Shown here: piece by piece, positions 14,315 through 21,815 of the stretch
Numbering within the stretch: the stretch's first letter is position 1
How the letters are laid out: the number at the start of each line of letters is the position of its first letter
IMG/VR virus record: IMGVR_UViG_3300021519_000030
Coordinates: 1-35,156 of that record
Reading direction: 5' to 3' (one strand)
Source: a virus
DNA: 35,156 nt
Notes under the pieces: model-generated
Told to the model about the DNA's origin: nothing
The model's database searches: none
Seen by the model: only the letters and a program-made list of their open reading frames with translations
Position numbers and translations under genes: made by a program

Positions 14315-14959
14315 TTAATACATCCCCCCGCCGGAACCGCGAGGTCCAAGCCCCCCTTGGGCTGGAGCGTAGGGCATGCCCCATCCGGGATTTGGACCGC
14401 GAGGTCCAAGCCCCCCTTGAGCTGGAGCGTAGGGCAGGGGCTCGCGAGGCAGACCGCTGATGCCGGGATCGCGAGGTCCAAGCCCCCCTTGGGCTGGAGC
14501 GTAGGGCAGGGGCTCGCGAGACAGATCGCTGATGCCGGGATCGCGAGGTCCAAGCCCCCCTTGGGCTGGAGCGTAGGGCATGCCCCATCCGGGATCGCGA
14601 GGCAGACCGCTGATGCCGGGGTAGTTTGGATTGTAGGGCACGCCGCCTCCGGGGGGAAAGCCGTGGCCGTAGGGCATCCCTCTCCCTTGGTCGTGGCGGT
14701 TCCATCCGTACCCAGAAAACCGGCGCCCCCCCTGCGGCTCTTGACGCCGCGCTAACTGATTGTACTGGTCGTACTGTCCATACGCAGACTGCTGATTGTA
14801 CTGGTCGTACTGTCCATACGCAGACTGTCCGTACGCAGGCTGCTGGTTACCCCCTTGCGGCTCTTGACGCGGCGCTAGCTGATTGTACTGGCTGTACTGC
14901 TGCATCGGGTCCGCGTGTTGCGGAGGATAGGTCTGCGGTGCAAAGTTGAAGTCGGCCAT
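14315..14959 (-). CDS. Tyr/Gln/Gly/Pro-rich repeat protein with shared N-terminal tag
   Basis: 214 aa, almost wholly low complexity. It begins MADFNFAPQTYPPQHADPMQ, a diverged copy of the tag on its two neighbours. Residues ~43-70 repeat a 12-residue QSAYGQYDQYNQ unit, resembling prion-like domains. The C-terminal half holds four copies of PYAPAQGGLGPR joined by 20- or 24-residue periods (DPGISGLPREPL linkers). No globular domain is evident. It is likely disordered and, by tag and position, a virion or ejection-associated protein. It has a normal start with the same leader as its neighbours and no stop over the whole repeat, which supports it being a real gene despite its composition. Confidence 0.6.
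   Translation of the reverse strand: MADFNFAPQTYPPQHADPMQQYSQYNQLAPRQEPQGGNQQPAYGQSAYGQYDQYNQQSAYGQYDQYNQLARRQEPQGGRRFSGYGWNRHDQGRGMPYGHGFPPGGGVPYNPNYPGISGLPRDPGWGMPYAPAQGGLGPRDPGISDLSREPLPYAPAQGGLGPRDPGISGLPREPLPYAPAQGGLGPRGPNPGWGMPYAPAQGGLGPRGSGGGMY
14341..14620. repeat. 60/72-bp tandem repeats encoding PYAPAQGGLGPR units
   Basis: The word GAGGTCCAAGCCCCCCTT starts at 14341, 14401, 14473 and 14545, with one base differing in the second copy. The periods are therefore 60, 72 and 72 bp (20, 24 and 24 codons). These encode the C-terminal repeats of the 214-aa protein. Confidence 0.85.
14756..14827. repeat. 36-bp tandem repeat encoding QSAYGQYDQYNQ units
   Basis: A 36-bp unit beginning CTGATTGTACTGGTCGTACT is found at 14756-14791 and again at 14792-14827, essentially identical, with a partial third unit following. 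It encodes the Tyr/Gln-rich segment of the 214-aa protein. Confidence 0.8.
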
Positions 14960-14981
14960 TGTCGTTAACCCCTACAGAGCG

Positions 14982-15593
14982 TTATTGCCGATTAAGTTCA
15001 TTAACGGACCCGCCAGGCGCAAGCGCGTTTAGAAGCGGGCTATACCCGGCCATAAACCTGCGGACGTATACCGGCGCGGTGGTGCCCAAGATATCAGACC
15101 TGTTACCTGCCCGCGACTGAGGCTTCCCCGTAAACCAGACGGAGGCCGCGTCCTCGACGTTGCCATACCGCGCAAAGCTTTTACCGAATTGCGTTTCGAA
15201 CACACGTTCCTGAGCATCAGGGTTAGCAAGAAACTCTGCGGGGGTCATAGACTTACCGAGAGCCTCCCGCGTCCAAGAGGGGATGTTGGCCCCCATCACC
15301 TGATACTTGCCATGCGCGCGGTCGCCGCTTTCGGTGGCTGGCCCCATTGCGACATACGGGTTAGCCCAACCCCGCGACTCAATACCTGCTATGGCGGCCT
15401 TTGCACGGTCCATGTCGAAAGGCCCCCGCGCGCCCGGCTGCTGCGCGCCCGGCTGCTGCGCGCCGGGCGCCCTTGAAAGGTCCCTATCAGCATACGCCTG
15501 CAGGTCCCGCAGCATCGCAAACTGGTTGTACTGCTGTAGCGGGTCCGGCAGCTTTACCGGCTGGACCTGAGATGCAATGCTAAAGTCGGCCAT
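14982..15593 (-). CDS. virion-associated transglycosylase with shared N-terminal tag
   Basis: 203 aa. Residues 1-28 are the tag (MADFSIASQVQPVKLPDP, then QQYNQF), followed by a linker with a repeated PGAQQ unit (about 43-55). The lysozyme-like domain follows: AKAAIAGIESRGWANPY (Glu as candidate catalytic acid), ATESGDRAHGKYQVMGANIP and FETQFGKSFARYG. This is the pattern of structural lytic enzymes that open the peptidoglycan for DNA ejection. The place in the ejection cluster, between the gp7-like and the other ejection proteins, supports a role at infection rather than lysis. The start has the conserved leader AGGGGTTAGCAACA. Confidence 0.8.
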   Translation of the reverse strand: MADFSIASQVQPVKLPDPLQQYNQFAMLRDLQAYADRDLSRAPGAQQPGAQQPGARGPFDMDRAKAAIAGIESRGWANPYVAMGPATESGDRAHGKYQVMGANIPSWTREALGKSMTPAEFLANPDAQERVFETQFGKSFARYGNVEDAASVWFTGKPQSRAGNRSDILGTTAPVYVRRFMAGYSPLLNALAPGGSVNELNRQ

Positions 15594-15605
15594 TGTTGCT
15601 AACCC

Positions 15606-16361
15606 CTAGGGCGTGCCGGACATGAACGGGCCTTCACCTGTGTAGCCCCCCGCGCCATAACTGTACGGGTTCGTATTTTGAACAGGTCTTAACCTACTTA
15701 GGTAGTTATTCGTAGTGTACTGGCTTAGGCCCTGCGAAAGCGCGTTATTGACGCCGTTCGCGATGCCGACGTACCCAGACGCCTGCGCCTGCCCCGCGTT
15801 GTTAATATTCGTCGCCGCAGCCGTGCCGTACTGCCCCGCAGCCGTTGCGGTGCCTGCCGCCGCCGCCTGCCCGATCCGCGTCAGATCGCTGTAGCCCGTG
15901 CGTTCGGCTTCCTTCTCTTGCATAAACCTATTGTAAGCGTTGGTGTATTCGTTGGACGCTTCCTTTTGACCGTAACTCTGCGCCGCCTTAAGCGCCGCCC
16001 CCGAGATCAGGCCACCGCGCGCAGCGGCGTTGGCGTTCAAACCTTCTAAACCTTTGCTTAACCGAAAAGAATAGCCAGGATCTGCCGTGAACTGGTCCAT
16101 GCCGAACCGCTGGTTGTACCCGCCGTAGTTGGCTGCGGTCGTGTTCCCGCCCACGCCAAGGTAAGTCCGCAAGGCGTTTAGACCCTCGCCGCCAGCTTCA
16201 GTGTAGGGAGCCAGATCCTTGCGCTGCTGATTGTACATCTGCAACTGCGTGGCGTTCGCCTGATTGGCGGCGTCGCGCTGCGCGTTTGAGGCTTGACTGG
16301 CGCCGTAGATAGACGCGCCCGCGCCCAGCACGCCAGCGGCTCCTATCGCGATTGCTACCAT
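15606..16361 (-). CDS. DNA transfer / ejection protein (P22 gp7-like)
   Basis: 251 aa with the typical composition of podovirus DNA-transfer proteins: a hydrophobic glycine-rich N-terminus (AIAIGAAGVLGAGASIYGAS), a Gln/Asn/Ala-rich helix (NAQRDAANQANATQLQMYNQ), then YTEAGGEGLNALRTYLG and DPGYSFRLSKGLEGLNANAA, a segment found in many phage injection proteins. The tail is Gly/Tyr-rich. It would be packaged in the virion and ejected early with the genome. GGAG lies 6 bp before the ATG. Function is by similarity of pattern and position. Confidence 0.75.
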   Translation of the reverse strand: MVAIAIGAAGVLGAGASIYGASQASNAQRDAANQANATQLQMYNQQRKDLAPYTEAGGEGLNALRTYLGVGGNTTAANYGGYNQRFGMDQFTADPGYSFRLSKGLEGLNANAAARGGLISGAALKAAQSYGQKEASNEYTNAYNRFMQEKEAERTGYSDLTRIGQAAAAGTATAAGQYGTAAATNINNAGQAQASGYVGIANGVNNALSQGLSQYTTNNYLSRLRPVQNTNPYSYGAGGYTGEGPFMSGTP

Positions 16362-16362
16362 T

Positions 16363-16821
16363 TCAGTCTCCTATCCATTTTGAATAATACACCTCTATAG
16401 GCGTCATATCCAGAAACTTGAACAGCCGCGACGCATCCTTATGTAGTTTGGACCCATAGAGGATGCGTTGTACTTTCCGTCTTCTAGCTTCTTTTTCGAC
16501 CGCGCGAAATAGCTTAACCCCCGCAAAGCCACCCCGTATATCAGGATGCGTCCAGAATATGTCCATTGTGAGGGTCAAGCAAGTGCTATAGTGAAGCCCC
16601 GGCGCGACTATGCCGTTGAAATATCCTACCAAACGCCCCTTCTCGCGGAGTGTCACGACCAGAAGTTCGCCCGCAGCCTCGCGCGCGGCATATACGTTGT
16701 ATTGTGGTGAGAGAGGCACTCTATCTTTGTCGAGCGCCAATTCTTCCCAATGCGCGCGGAACAGTGGTTGAACTTCCTGAACGAAGGAAGACCACGATTC
16801 AACTTGCGCCGTTATCATCAT
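16363..16821 (-). CDS. GNAT-family N-acetyltransferase
   Basis: 152 aa. GNAT motif A is recognisable: FWTHPDIRGGFAGVKLFRAV (89-108), with Arg96-Gly-Gly-x-x-Gly as the acetyl-CoA pyrophosphate loop, preceded by strands VVTLREKGRLVGYFNG and followed by RILYGSKLHKDASRLFKFLD. GNATs of this kind are often found among tail and ejection genes of P22-like phages; the substrate is unknown. It overlaps the oxygenase stop (ATGATG); AAGGAG sits 3 bp from the first ATG (16821) and 6 bp from the second (16818), so the second may be the real start. Confidence 0.75.
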   Translation of the reverse strand: MMITAQVESWSSFVQEVQPLFRAHWEELALDKDRVPLSPQYNVYAAREAAGELLVVTLREKGRLVGYFNGIVAPGLHYSTCLTLTMDIFWTHPDIRGGFAGVKLFRAVEKEARRRKVQRILYGSKLHKDASRLFKFLDMTPIEVYYSKWIGD

Positions 16822-17360
16822 GCGCTCCTTATATCAACGATGCAGACAATCCGGTCATCGCAACTGTTATTGACGACAGAATGCTCTTCGCGGTTGTTGA
16901 TAAGCCAGATGTCGCCCGTGCGGAAATTGACAGTCTCCTCCCCTATATGGAATAACGCGCCGGGCAAACTTTGCAGAGCAATCTGATAACGCGTGTAGAA
17001 CGTCGCGGGCGCGCCCATGTCCGTATGAGGTGTTATTGTATCTCCAACAGGGAGTTTCGTTACTATGCAGCGGCCCAATTGTACACCATCGACCTTGCGC
17101 ATCAGCTCAAGAATTAGCCCCCTTAGAGGCTTCAACGCGTCCCATGCCCGGTAAGGCACTACTTGTATGTCGTTGACGACAGATCCTGTAGGGTCGTTGA
17201 ACATGAGCCATATATCATGCACGGCAGCGTGCGCGGTATTAGGGTGTCTTGTGCGTAAAGTATGCTCATCCCATAGATCGCTGTTGACCGCCAACGCATG
17301 AAGTATTGGCGTTACGTCTACATTATCCGCAATCTTCAAGAAATTACGCATGAAAATCAT
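16818..17360 (-). CDS. 2OG-Fe(II) oxygenase, Asp/Asn beta-hydroxylase type
   Basis: 180 aa with the double-stranded beta-helix signature of the aspartyl/asparaginyl beta-hydroxylase family. Metal ligands are His112-x-Asp114 in TITPHTDMGA and His160 in NNREEHSVVNN; Arg170 in DDRIVCIVD is the expected 2-oxoglutarate-binding residue. All are present, so it should be active. The target is unknown: a virion protein, a host protein or a small molecule. It is coupled to the GNAT gene downstream and preceded by an 18-codon frame with an ATGA overlap. A second ATG at 17351 (MRNFLKI) is an alternative start. Confidence 0.8.
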   Translation of the reverse strand: MIFMRNFLKIADNVDVTPILHALAVNSDLWDEHTLRTRHPNTAHAAVHDIWLMFNDPTGSVVNDIQVVPYRAWDALKPLRGLILELMRKVDGVQLGRCIVTKLPVGDTITPHTDMGAPATFYTRYQIALQSLPGALFHIGEETVNFRTGDIWLINNREEHSVVNNSCDDRIVCIVDIRSA

Positions 17361-17413
17361 TTCTCCCGAAACGCGATTCTATCCAGCGTGTTGGCTTCAG
17401 CAAGCTCAGTCAT
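17357..17413 (-). CDS. 18-codon mini-ORF coupled to oxygenase gene
   Basis: ATG at 17413, five bases after the fibre gene's stop, opens MTELAEANTLDRIAFREK and stops at TGA 17357-17359, overlapping the oxygenase ATG (ATGA). A GAGTGAG stretch precedes it. It is too short for a domain; it may only carry ribosomes from one gene to the next, or be chance. Confidence 0.3.
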   Translation of the reverse strand: MTELAEANTLDRIAFREK

Positions 17414-17418
17414 CGCGC

Positions 17419-18741
17419 TCACTCGTACAGGACATTGACAGTGCCAGCGTCAAAGGTGCCGGTACCGCCAACCGTAGTGATACGAACTTGTGTCAATGTT
17501 GCCGCAAGAGATTTTGCGCCGCCTGTATAAAAAGTAACCGCAGTATCTGACAAACCAATGACCCCTTGCGCCGTCCAAGTGTTTCCGCTGATGTTTGTTA
17601 AAATGATAGCCCCATGTCGAACAGTGGTTGAACTTGAAGAAGCGCTTGAAGTTAATAAAATTCCAGACGAATAATTGTTGCTGGAAACAGCCGCTCCACC
17701 GCCAGTTGCCGATCCAAAATAGTTTGTTGTTTCGAACCCACTACTTGTCCCAAGTTGAATCTGAAGCAAAGCTGAGCTAGCTGTTGAAACGCCATCAAAC
17801 ATCGCCGTAATGCGCTTTACCCACGATGGAATGGACGTAAAGTCGATGTTGGTGCCGCTTGTTGAAGCTACGGCGGTCATCTGCACGATCTTTTGCGTTG
17901 CAGTGTACGAAGTTCCGTTGGTGCTAAAGGGAACCTGACCTATCGCGGTGGGCGCGATGACAGCGGGGGTAGAACTGGCCCAAGTTGTACCGTCGCTGAT
18001 CAACGCGTTGCCCGATGTACCGGGAGCCACAAACTGAACCGCAGCTACGCCGTTGCCAAGAATGACGTTGTTGGCCGTAAGCGTAGACGCGCCTGTACCG
18101 CCGTTGGCGGCGGACATGGGTGTAGTCAAACTGACAATAGTGCCGCTTGTGATTGATCCGCCGTAGATGATGTTGTTGACGAGCTGGAACGCTGTTCCGT
18201 CGTACTCCACCAGCATCATCTTGCCAGCTTGAACGTCACCGGCAGATATCGCCGCCGAGCCGTTCTTGGTGATGCTGGCAGCGGTCAGCCCATCAATGCT
18301 GAGTGTTGCCGCGCCCGTGTTGGTGTTGGCGGCAATAAAACTGTAGATCGAACCTGTTGCATACGCGGTAAGCGTGGGTGACGCCGTAGCCGTTATAGAG
18401 TTTGTCCCCGCCACTGAGCTAAGTTGGCTGTTGATGCCGAAGGGATCGTTGATAGACGGGATGTTGTCGTAGGTGCCGATTAACTCGCTTAATGAATTGT
18501 ACAGGACAAACTTCAGTAAGACGCCGCTAGTTTGCCAAACCTCATTTGGCGTCCGCCCGCCCGCGTTCAGAACTATAGGGTTAGTGTTGGCTATTGTTCC
18601 CGCGCTGGTTGTGTAGGTTGTTCGCAGCGTGGTAGTGCCCGCGTCATAACTGTACAGCAGGCCGCCGACTAGCGGAACGCCGTCGTCATCAAAGAACTGA
18701 GCGCCTGCGCCCGCGAAAGCCGAAAGGTTATAGGTTGTCAT
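17419..18741 (-). CDS. tail fibre / receptor-binding-like protein
   Basis: 440 aa, rich in Thr, Ser, Ala and Gly as expected for a trimeric beta-structured fibre. The N-terminus (GAGAQFFDDDGVPLVGGLLY, then YDAGTTTLRTTYT and NPIVLNAGGR) is a common phage tail-fibre attachment head. The middle contains a fibre-repeat unit (SAANGGTGASTLTANNVILG) also seen in the fibre gene at 27124-29232. The C-terminal ~150 residues look like a beta-sandwich ending TFDAGTVNVLYE and may contact the host. It is 9 bp downstream of another small fibre-like protein. An AGGAT precedes the ATG. Confidence 0.75.
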   Translation of the reverse strand: MTTYNLSAFAGAGAQFFDDDGVPLVGGLLYSYDAGTTTLRTTYTTSAGTIANTNPIVLNAGGRTPNEVWQTSGVLLKFVLYNSLSELIGTYDNIPSINDPFGINSQLSSVAGTNSITATASPTLTAYATGSIYSFIAANTNTGAATLSIDGLTAASITKNGSAAISAGDVQAGKMMLVEYDGTAFQLVNNIIYGGSITSGTIVSLTTPMSAANGGTGASTLTANNVILGNGVAAVQFVAPGTSGNALISDGTTWASSTPAVIAPTAIGQVPFSTNGTSYTATQKIVQMTAVASTSGTNIDFTSIPSWVKRITAMFDGVSTASSALLQIQLGTSSGFETTNYFGSATGGGAAVSSNNYSSGILLTSSASSSSTTVRHGAIILTNISGNTWTAQGVIGLSDTAVTFYTGGAKSLAATLTQVRITTVGGTGTFDAGTVNVLYE

Positions 18742-18750
18742 CGTCCGATC

Positions 18751-19329
18751 CTATAATATTTGCGCTACGGTTAAGATCGTGCCCGGAGCTGCGGGATAGG
18801 CTGGCGAACTACTGGCCGCGTAGGTTGCAATCTGAGCATACCCTAGCGTTGACAGGCCGTACAGTTCGAAATAGTCCCCTGCGGCAAACGTGTAGCTGAA
18901 GTTTACCGTCATCAGGACACTGCCAGCTACGCTTGCGTGCTGCATGGGCACGGTCGCGCGTCTGGAGGTGGCCGTGGCGTCCGCACCATTCACCCGCAGC
19001 CAGAGGGTCATGTCGTCGTCGCTGGACGCGTTGTTGTTGGTTAACTGGAGCGACGCGCTGATGATGCAGCGCCCAGCGCCCGCGACGGTAATACGGGAGG
19101 TAGATAGCGAGAACCCGTGCGTGGCATAAGTAGACCCTACAGGCACGATGGTTGGCGTATTTGCCGTCCAAGCTGTGCTGGTAGTGTCGTAAAAGGCGGC
19201 ATTGGTAACCACGGCGGCAGCGACGGTATTCAGGTACTCAAGATACCGGAACCATTCTCGCGTGGGGACTCCGGTGTCATCATCCGTGATGGCAACTCGC
19301 TGGCCGGGTATGCGGGTCTCACTAAGCAT
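18751..19329 (-). CDS. tail-associated protein with jelly-roll-like C-terminus
   Basis: 192 aa. A short N-terminal segment (MLSETRIPGQRVAITDDDTG, then TREWFRYLEYLN) resembles the virion-anchoring heads of several phage tail proteins. The rest is beta-rich (FSLSTSRITVAGAGRCIISA; LWLRVNGADAT; VNFSYTFAAGDYFELYG), like a C1q/TNF-type jelly roll. It follows the gp10 homologue, where P22 has the gp26 tail needle, but no long coiled-coil needle is visible, so it is not called as gp26. The start overlaps the gp10-like gene by 8 bp. Confidence 0.6.
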   Translation of the reverse strand: MLSETRIPGQRVAITDDDTGVPTREWFRYLEYLNTVAAAVVTNAAFYDTTSTAWTANTPTIVPVGSTYATHGFSLSTSRITVAGAGRCIISASLQLTNNNASSDDDMTLWLRVNGADATATSRRATVPMQHASVAGSVLMTVNFSYTFAAGDYFELYGLSTLGYAQIATYAASSSPAYPAAPGTILTVAQIL

Positions 19330-20863
19330 TGGTGGGGCTTATGAATAACTGTGCGCCCATGATGTAGACCGGCACCGGGTCCGTACCCGACACTTCATAA
19401 ACGCGGTCGCGAATTTTCTGCGTCATGCCGAGTCTGCGCCAGATAACACGTTTGCCGTACTCGCCGATCATACCCATTGATTTCCAATGCTCGTTGGACC
19501 ATGTGTGCCCGCCGTCGTCAGACCAGCGAAGCATAATTTGAGGGTCTGCCCCCTGCACGAGGACCGCTGTAGTGGCAACGCCAGATTCGCCGCTGACAGG
19601 CCCGGCGGACACGGCGTCTGCCGAAATGCTATTGACTGTGTACGCGGTTGTTGAAGGTGCGCCGCCGTCCAGCCCCACGCCGGACTCGCAATCAAGTTGT
19701 AGGTTGTATTGCGTCGTGCGTTTCAGAGTGTTGGCGTCAGAAGCCAACGCCCGCCACGAACGCAACCATTTCTGGGTGCGGCCTCCATCCGCAAACAATT
19801 CCAGATCATAGGCGTACAGCTCGCCAGTTTGATAATCCCCTAACGTAATCTCATTGTTGAAGAACGTCTGAGATGCCGCGCGTTGGCGAATAAATTTGCC
19901 GTTGGCGTACCCAGCTCGTTCGTGCCACACGCCTGTCGCGGCATCGTACACCCACGTCGCGTTAGCGGACGGGAAGGAAAGCACATAAAACGCATGGCCG
20001 TCTTGTTGATATGTGTAAGCCGTGGCGTCGCTAATGTTGGGATATTGCTGGATTTGCCACTCGACAGCGTGCGTACTAACGCGAGAGCCCCGGTAGCCTT
20101 TAGCCCGGTAGACAATACCTTTGCCGCGCGCATCCGCGCCCAGCCAGAAAACGGTGCTGTCAAGTTTGGCAACCGAGAATGCTGCCGCACAACCAATTTC
20201 CATGAACGCGCCCTGTATACGTTGCAAAGGAAAACCGACGTTACCCGCGTTGTACCATACTTCCGTGGTGTTGGTGCCAAACAGCCAAAGCTCTAAATGG
20301 TCTGCGACGGAGGCTACCAGATTGTCGGGCGATCCTTCCGCGCTTGCAAAATCCAACGGGTCTATTGACGTGCCATCAAGAATAGCCGTGCTCCACACAA
20401 GTTGGCTATTAGGCTCAATGAACACAAAATAACCATCCAGGTAAGAAACTGTCACCGCACCTGTAAAATCGGGGTCTGTGATCTGGCCGAAGGCGTTGGT
20501 GACGTTATTAAAGATGTAGCTGGGGCCATTGCAAGCTACAAAGAGCTGTATGCCGTTGTCTGCCATAGACACAGGGCCGTCATTGGCAACAGTTCCAAGC
20601 AGCGTTGCTGCGTAGTTTGTAGCAACTTGATACAGGCTATTGCCAGAAACGACATACATATACGCGCCGTAAGAGTGCAAGCCCCGAATTGGCCCTGTAC
20701 CAATAGTGGCAAGCAAGCGCAATCCCGGCGCGCGTTGAAGGAACGCGGAGGTTTTACCACCGGAGTCCTCTGGCAGCGCTTCAGGAAACAGGTTGATCAT
20801 ACGGCTGTCCGCAGCGTTGAGGCTGCGGGCGGTGTACGCAGATCCAAGAATCGGTGTCTGCAT
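19322..20863 (-). CDS. packaged DNA stabilisation protein (P22 gp10-like)
   Basis: 513 aa, matching the phage stabilisation protein family of P22 gp10, which plugs the portal after packaging and forms the tail-hub stalk. Typical signs are an N-terminal YTARSLNAADSRMINLFPE and LQRAPGLRLLATIG, then repeated beta strands such as GLHSYGAYMYVVSGNSLYQV and LELWLFGTNTTEVWYNAGN. The C-terminus has RWSDDGGHTWSNEHWKSMG and IGEYGKRVIWRRLG, also characteristic. The length is close to the P22 protein. It is coupled to the gp4-like gene by a TAATG overlap. Confidence 0.85.
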   Translation of the reverse strand: MQTPILGSAYTARSLNAADSRMINLFPEALPEDSGGKTSAFLQRAPGLRLLATIGTGPIRGLHSYGAYMYVVSGNSLYQVATNYAATLLGTVANDGPVSMADNGIQLFVACNGPSYIFNNVTNAFGQITDPDFTGAVTVSYLDGYFVFIEPNSQLVWSTAILDGTSIDPLDFASAEGSPDNLVASVADHLELWLFGTNTTEVWYNAGNVGFPLQRIQGAFMEIGCAAAFSVAKLDSTVFWLGADARGKGIVYRAKGYRGSRVSTHAVEWQIQQYPNISDATAYTYQQDGHAFYVLSFPSANATWVYDAATGVWHERAGYANGKFIRQRAASQTFFNNEITLGDYQTGELYAYDLELFADGGRTQKWLRSWRALASDANTLKRTTQYNLQLDCESGVGLDGGAPSTTAYTVNSISADAVSAGPVSGESGVATTAVLVQGADPQIMLRWSDDGGHTWSNEHWKSMGMIGEYGKRVIWRRLGMTQKIRDRVYEVSGTDPVPVYIMGAQLFISPTNA

Positions 20864-21573
20864 TAGAAGTTACCCGCAAAGATATTAAACCGCTGGCGGG
20901 TGCTGACAACGGCGTAGGGGATAGACATGATATCGTCAGGATTGTTTATGCGTTTGATATCTCGCTTGGAGGTCATAGCGATGCGCCCGACCGTGGGCGG
21001 TGGTTCGATACCAAACTCAGGGGCAATTTCGCAAGCCAGATTGTAGCGGAACGCCCGCAGGTAGCCGGGCGGGAAGTACAACTCGGTCGAGAGCGTCGCA
21101 GGCTGGGTCAGTTGCGCCGCTGATATGAAATGCCATTCCAGCACCTTGGTAGGCACCGGATAAACGTGCATGTCGATGTTGGGGAAATTCGTGTTGATCC
21201 ACATTACCTGTGGAAAAGTACTGGTAACGCTTTTGACCGCAATGCCGTCGTACTGCTGCTGGTTGATCAGCTTGATGCCGTAGGAAATGCCGGTCGAGGC
21301 ATCCACGAAATAGGTCGCGTCGTCCATCAGCACGGGACGGTCGCCAACAAAGTCACCGGAAGGGCCAAGGGTGCGGCTTACAAACCCCGGCAACCAAGAG
21401 AACACTTGCTCTTGCGTCGTAAACGTCGAAAGCTTTTCCGTACCCCACGAGTCGATCATCTGGTTGAGCGCAGACAATGCATCTTGCGATGTAGCCGCAG
21501 AGGATGTTTCGCCTTCGGCCAGAACGCCCAGAAGGCGAAGGGCTCCGTTAATCTGATCCCCTGCGGTCGTCAT
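20863..21573 (-). CDS. head-to-tail adaptor (P22 gp4-like tail accessory factor)
   Basis: 236 aa, probable counterpart of P22 gp4, which binds the portal ring and recruits gp10. The N-terminal helix pair (GDQINGALRLLGVLAEGETS, then DALSALNQMIDSWGTEKL) is the usual start of this family, followed by a beta region (MWINTNFPNIDMHVYPVP) and a C-terminal part with YFPPGYLRAFRYNLACEIAP. Its place between coat and gp10 homologues is as in P22. P22 gp4 has muralytic activity; no such catalytic motif can be assigned here. Confidence 0.8.
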   Translation of the reverse strand: MTTAGDQINGALRLLGVLAEGETSSAATSQDALSALNQMIDSWGTEKLSTFTTQEQVFSWLPGFVSRTLGPSGDFVGDRPVLMDDATYFVDASTGISYGIKLINQQQYDGIAVKSVTSTFPQVMWINTNFPNIDMHVYPVPTKVLEWHFISAAQLTQPATLSTELYFPPGYLRAFRYNLACEIAPEFGIEPPPTVGRIAMTSKRDIKRINNPDDIMSIPYAVVSTRQRFNIFAGNF

Positions 21574-21766
21574 GGCTGGTCATTTCCTGTTTCAAAGGCC
21601 TGCTTGCCCGCCGTCGAGGCGCAAGCGTATTTACCGGCTCTGATACGTTGGGGGGTGTTGTCTCACCCGGGGTATATCGGTTCCAGCCGTGAGTTTCGTC
21701 ATAAGCCGCTTCAGCTTCTACGATGGCGACTTTAGTGCCGTGAACCGGATGGCGCATATATATCAT
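21548..21766 (-). CDS. small virion-cluster protein, 72 aa
   Basis: Begins MIYMRHPVHGTKVAIVEAEA, then AYDETHGWNRYTPGE, resembling small proteins found between the coat and gp4 genes in many phages, whose function is unknown to me. The Arg/Pro-rich C-terminus (NTLAPRRRASRPLKQEM) is probably disordered. The ATG at 21766 is preferred because the upstream extension in the same frame runs through the hairpin and into the neighbouring gene; the second ATG (21757) is also possible. Its last 26 bp overlap the gp4-like gene. Confidence 0.6.
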   Translation of the reverse strand: MIYMRHPVHGTKVAIVEAEAAYDETHGWNRYTPGETTPPNVSEPVNTLAPRRRASRPLKQEMTSHDDRRGSD

Positions 21767-21786
21767 GGGTTTATCCGTAAGAAGAC

Positions 21787-21806
21787 GCCCCGCCTTGCGA
21801 CGGGGC
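21787..21806 (-). terminator. hairpin terminator / attenuator candidate
   Basis: A perfect 6-bp GC stem (GCCCCG with CGGGGC, 8-nt loop) lies between two virion genes. Read on the minus strand it is followed by CTTCTT, a short T-rich stretch. It is one of few intergenic hairpins in the late operon and could lower expression of genes after the capsid genes. Confidence 0.5.
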
Positions 21807-21815
21807 ACCAGGATG

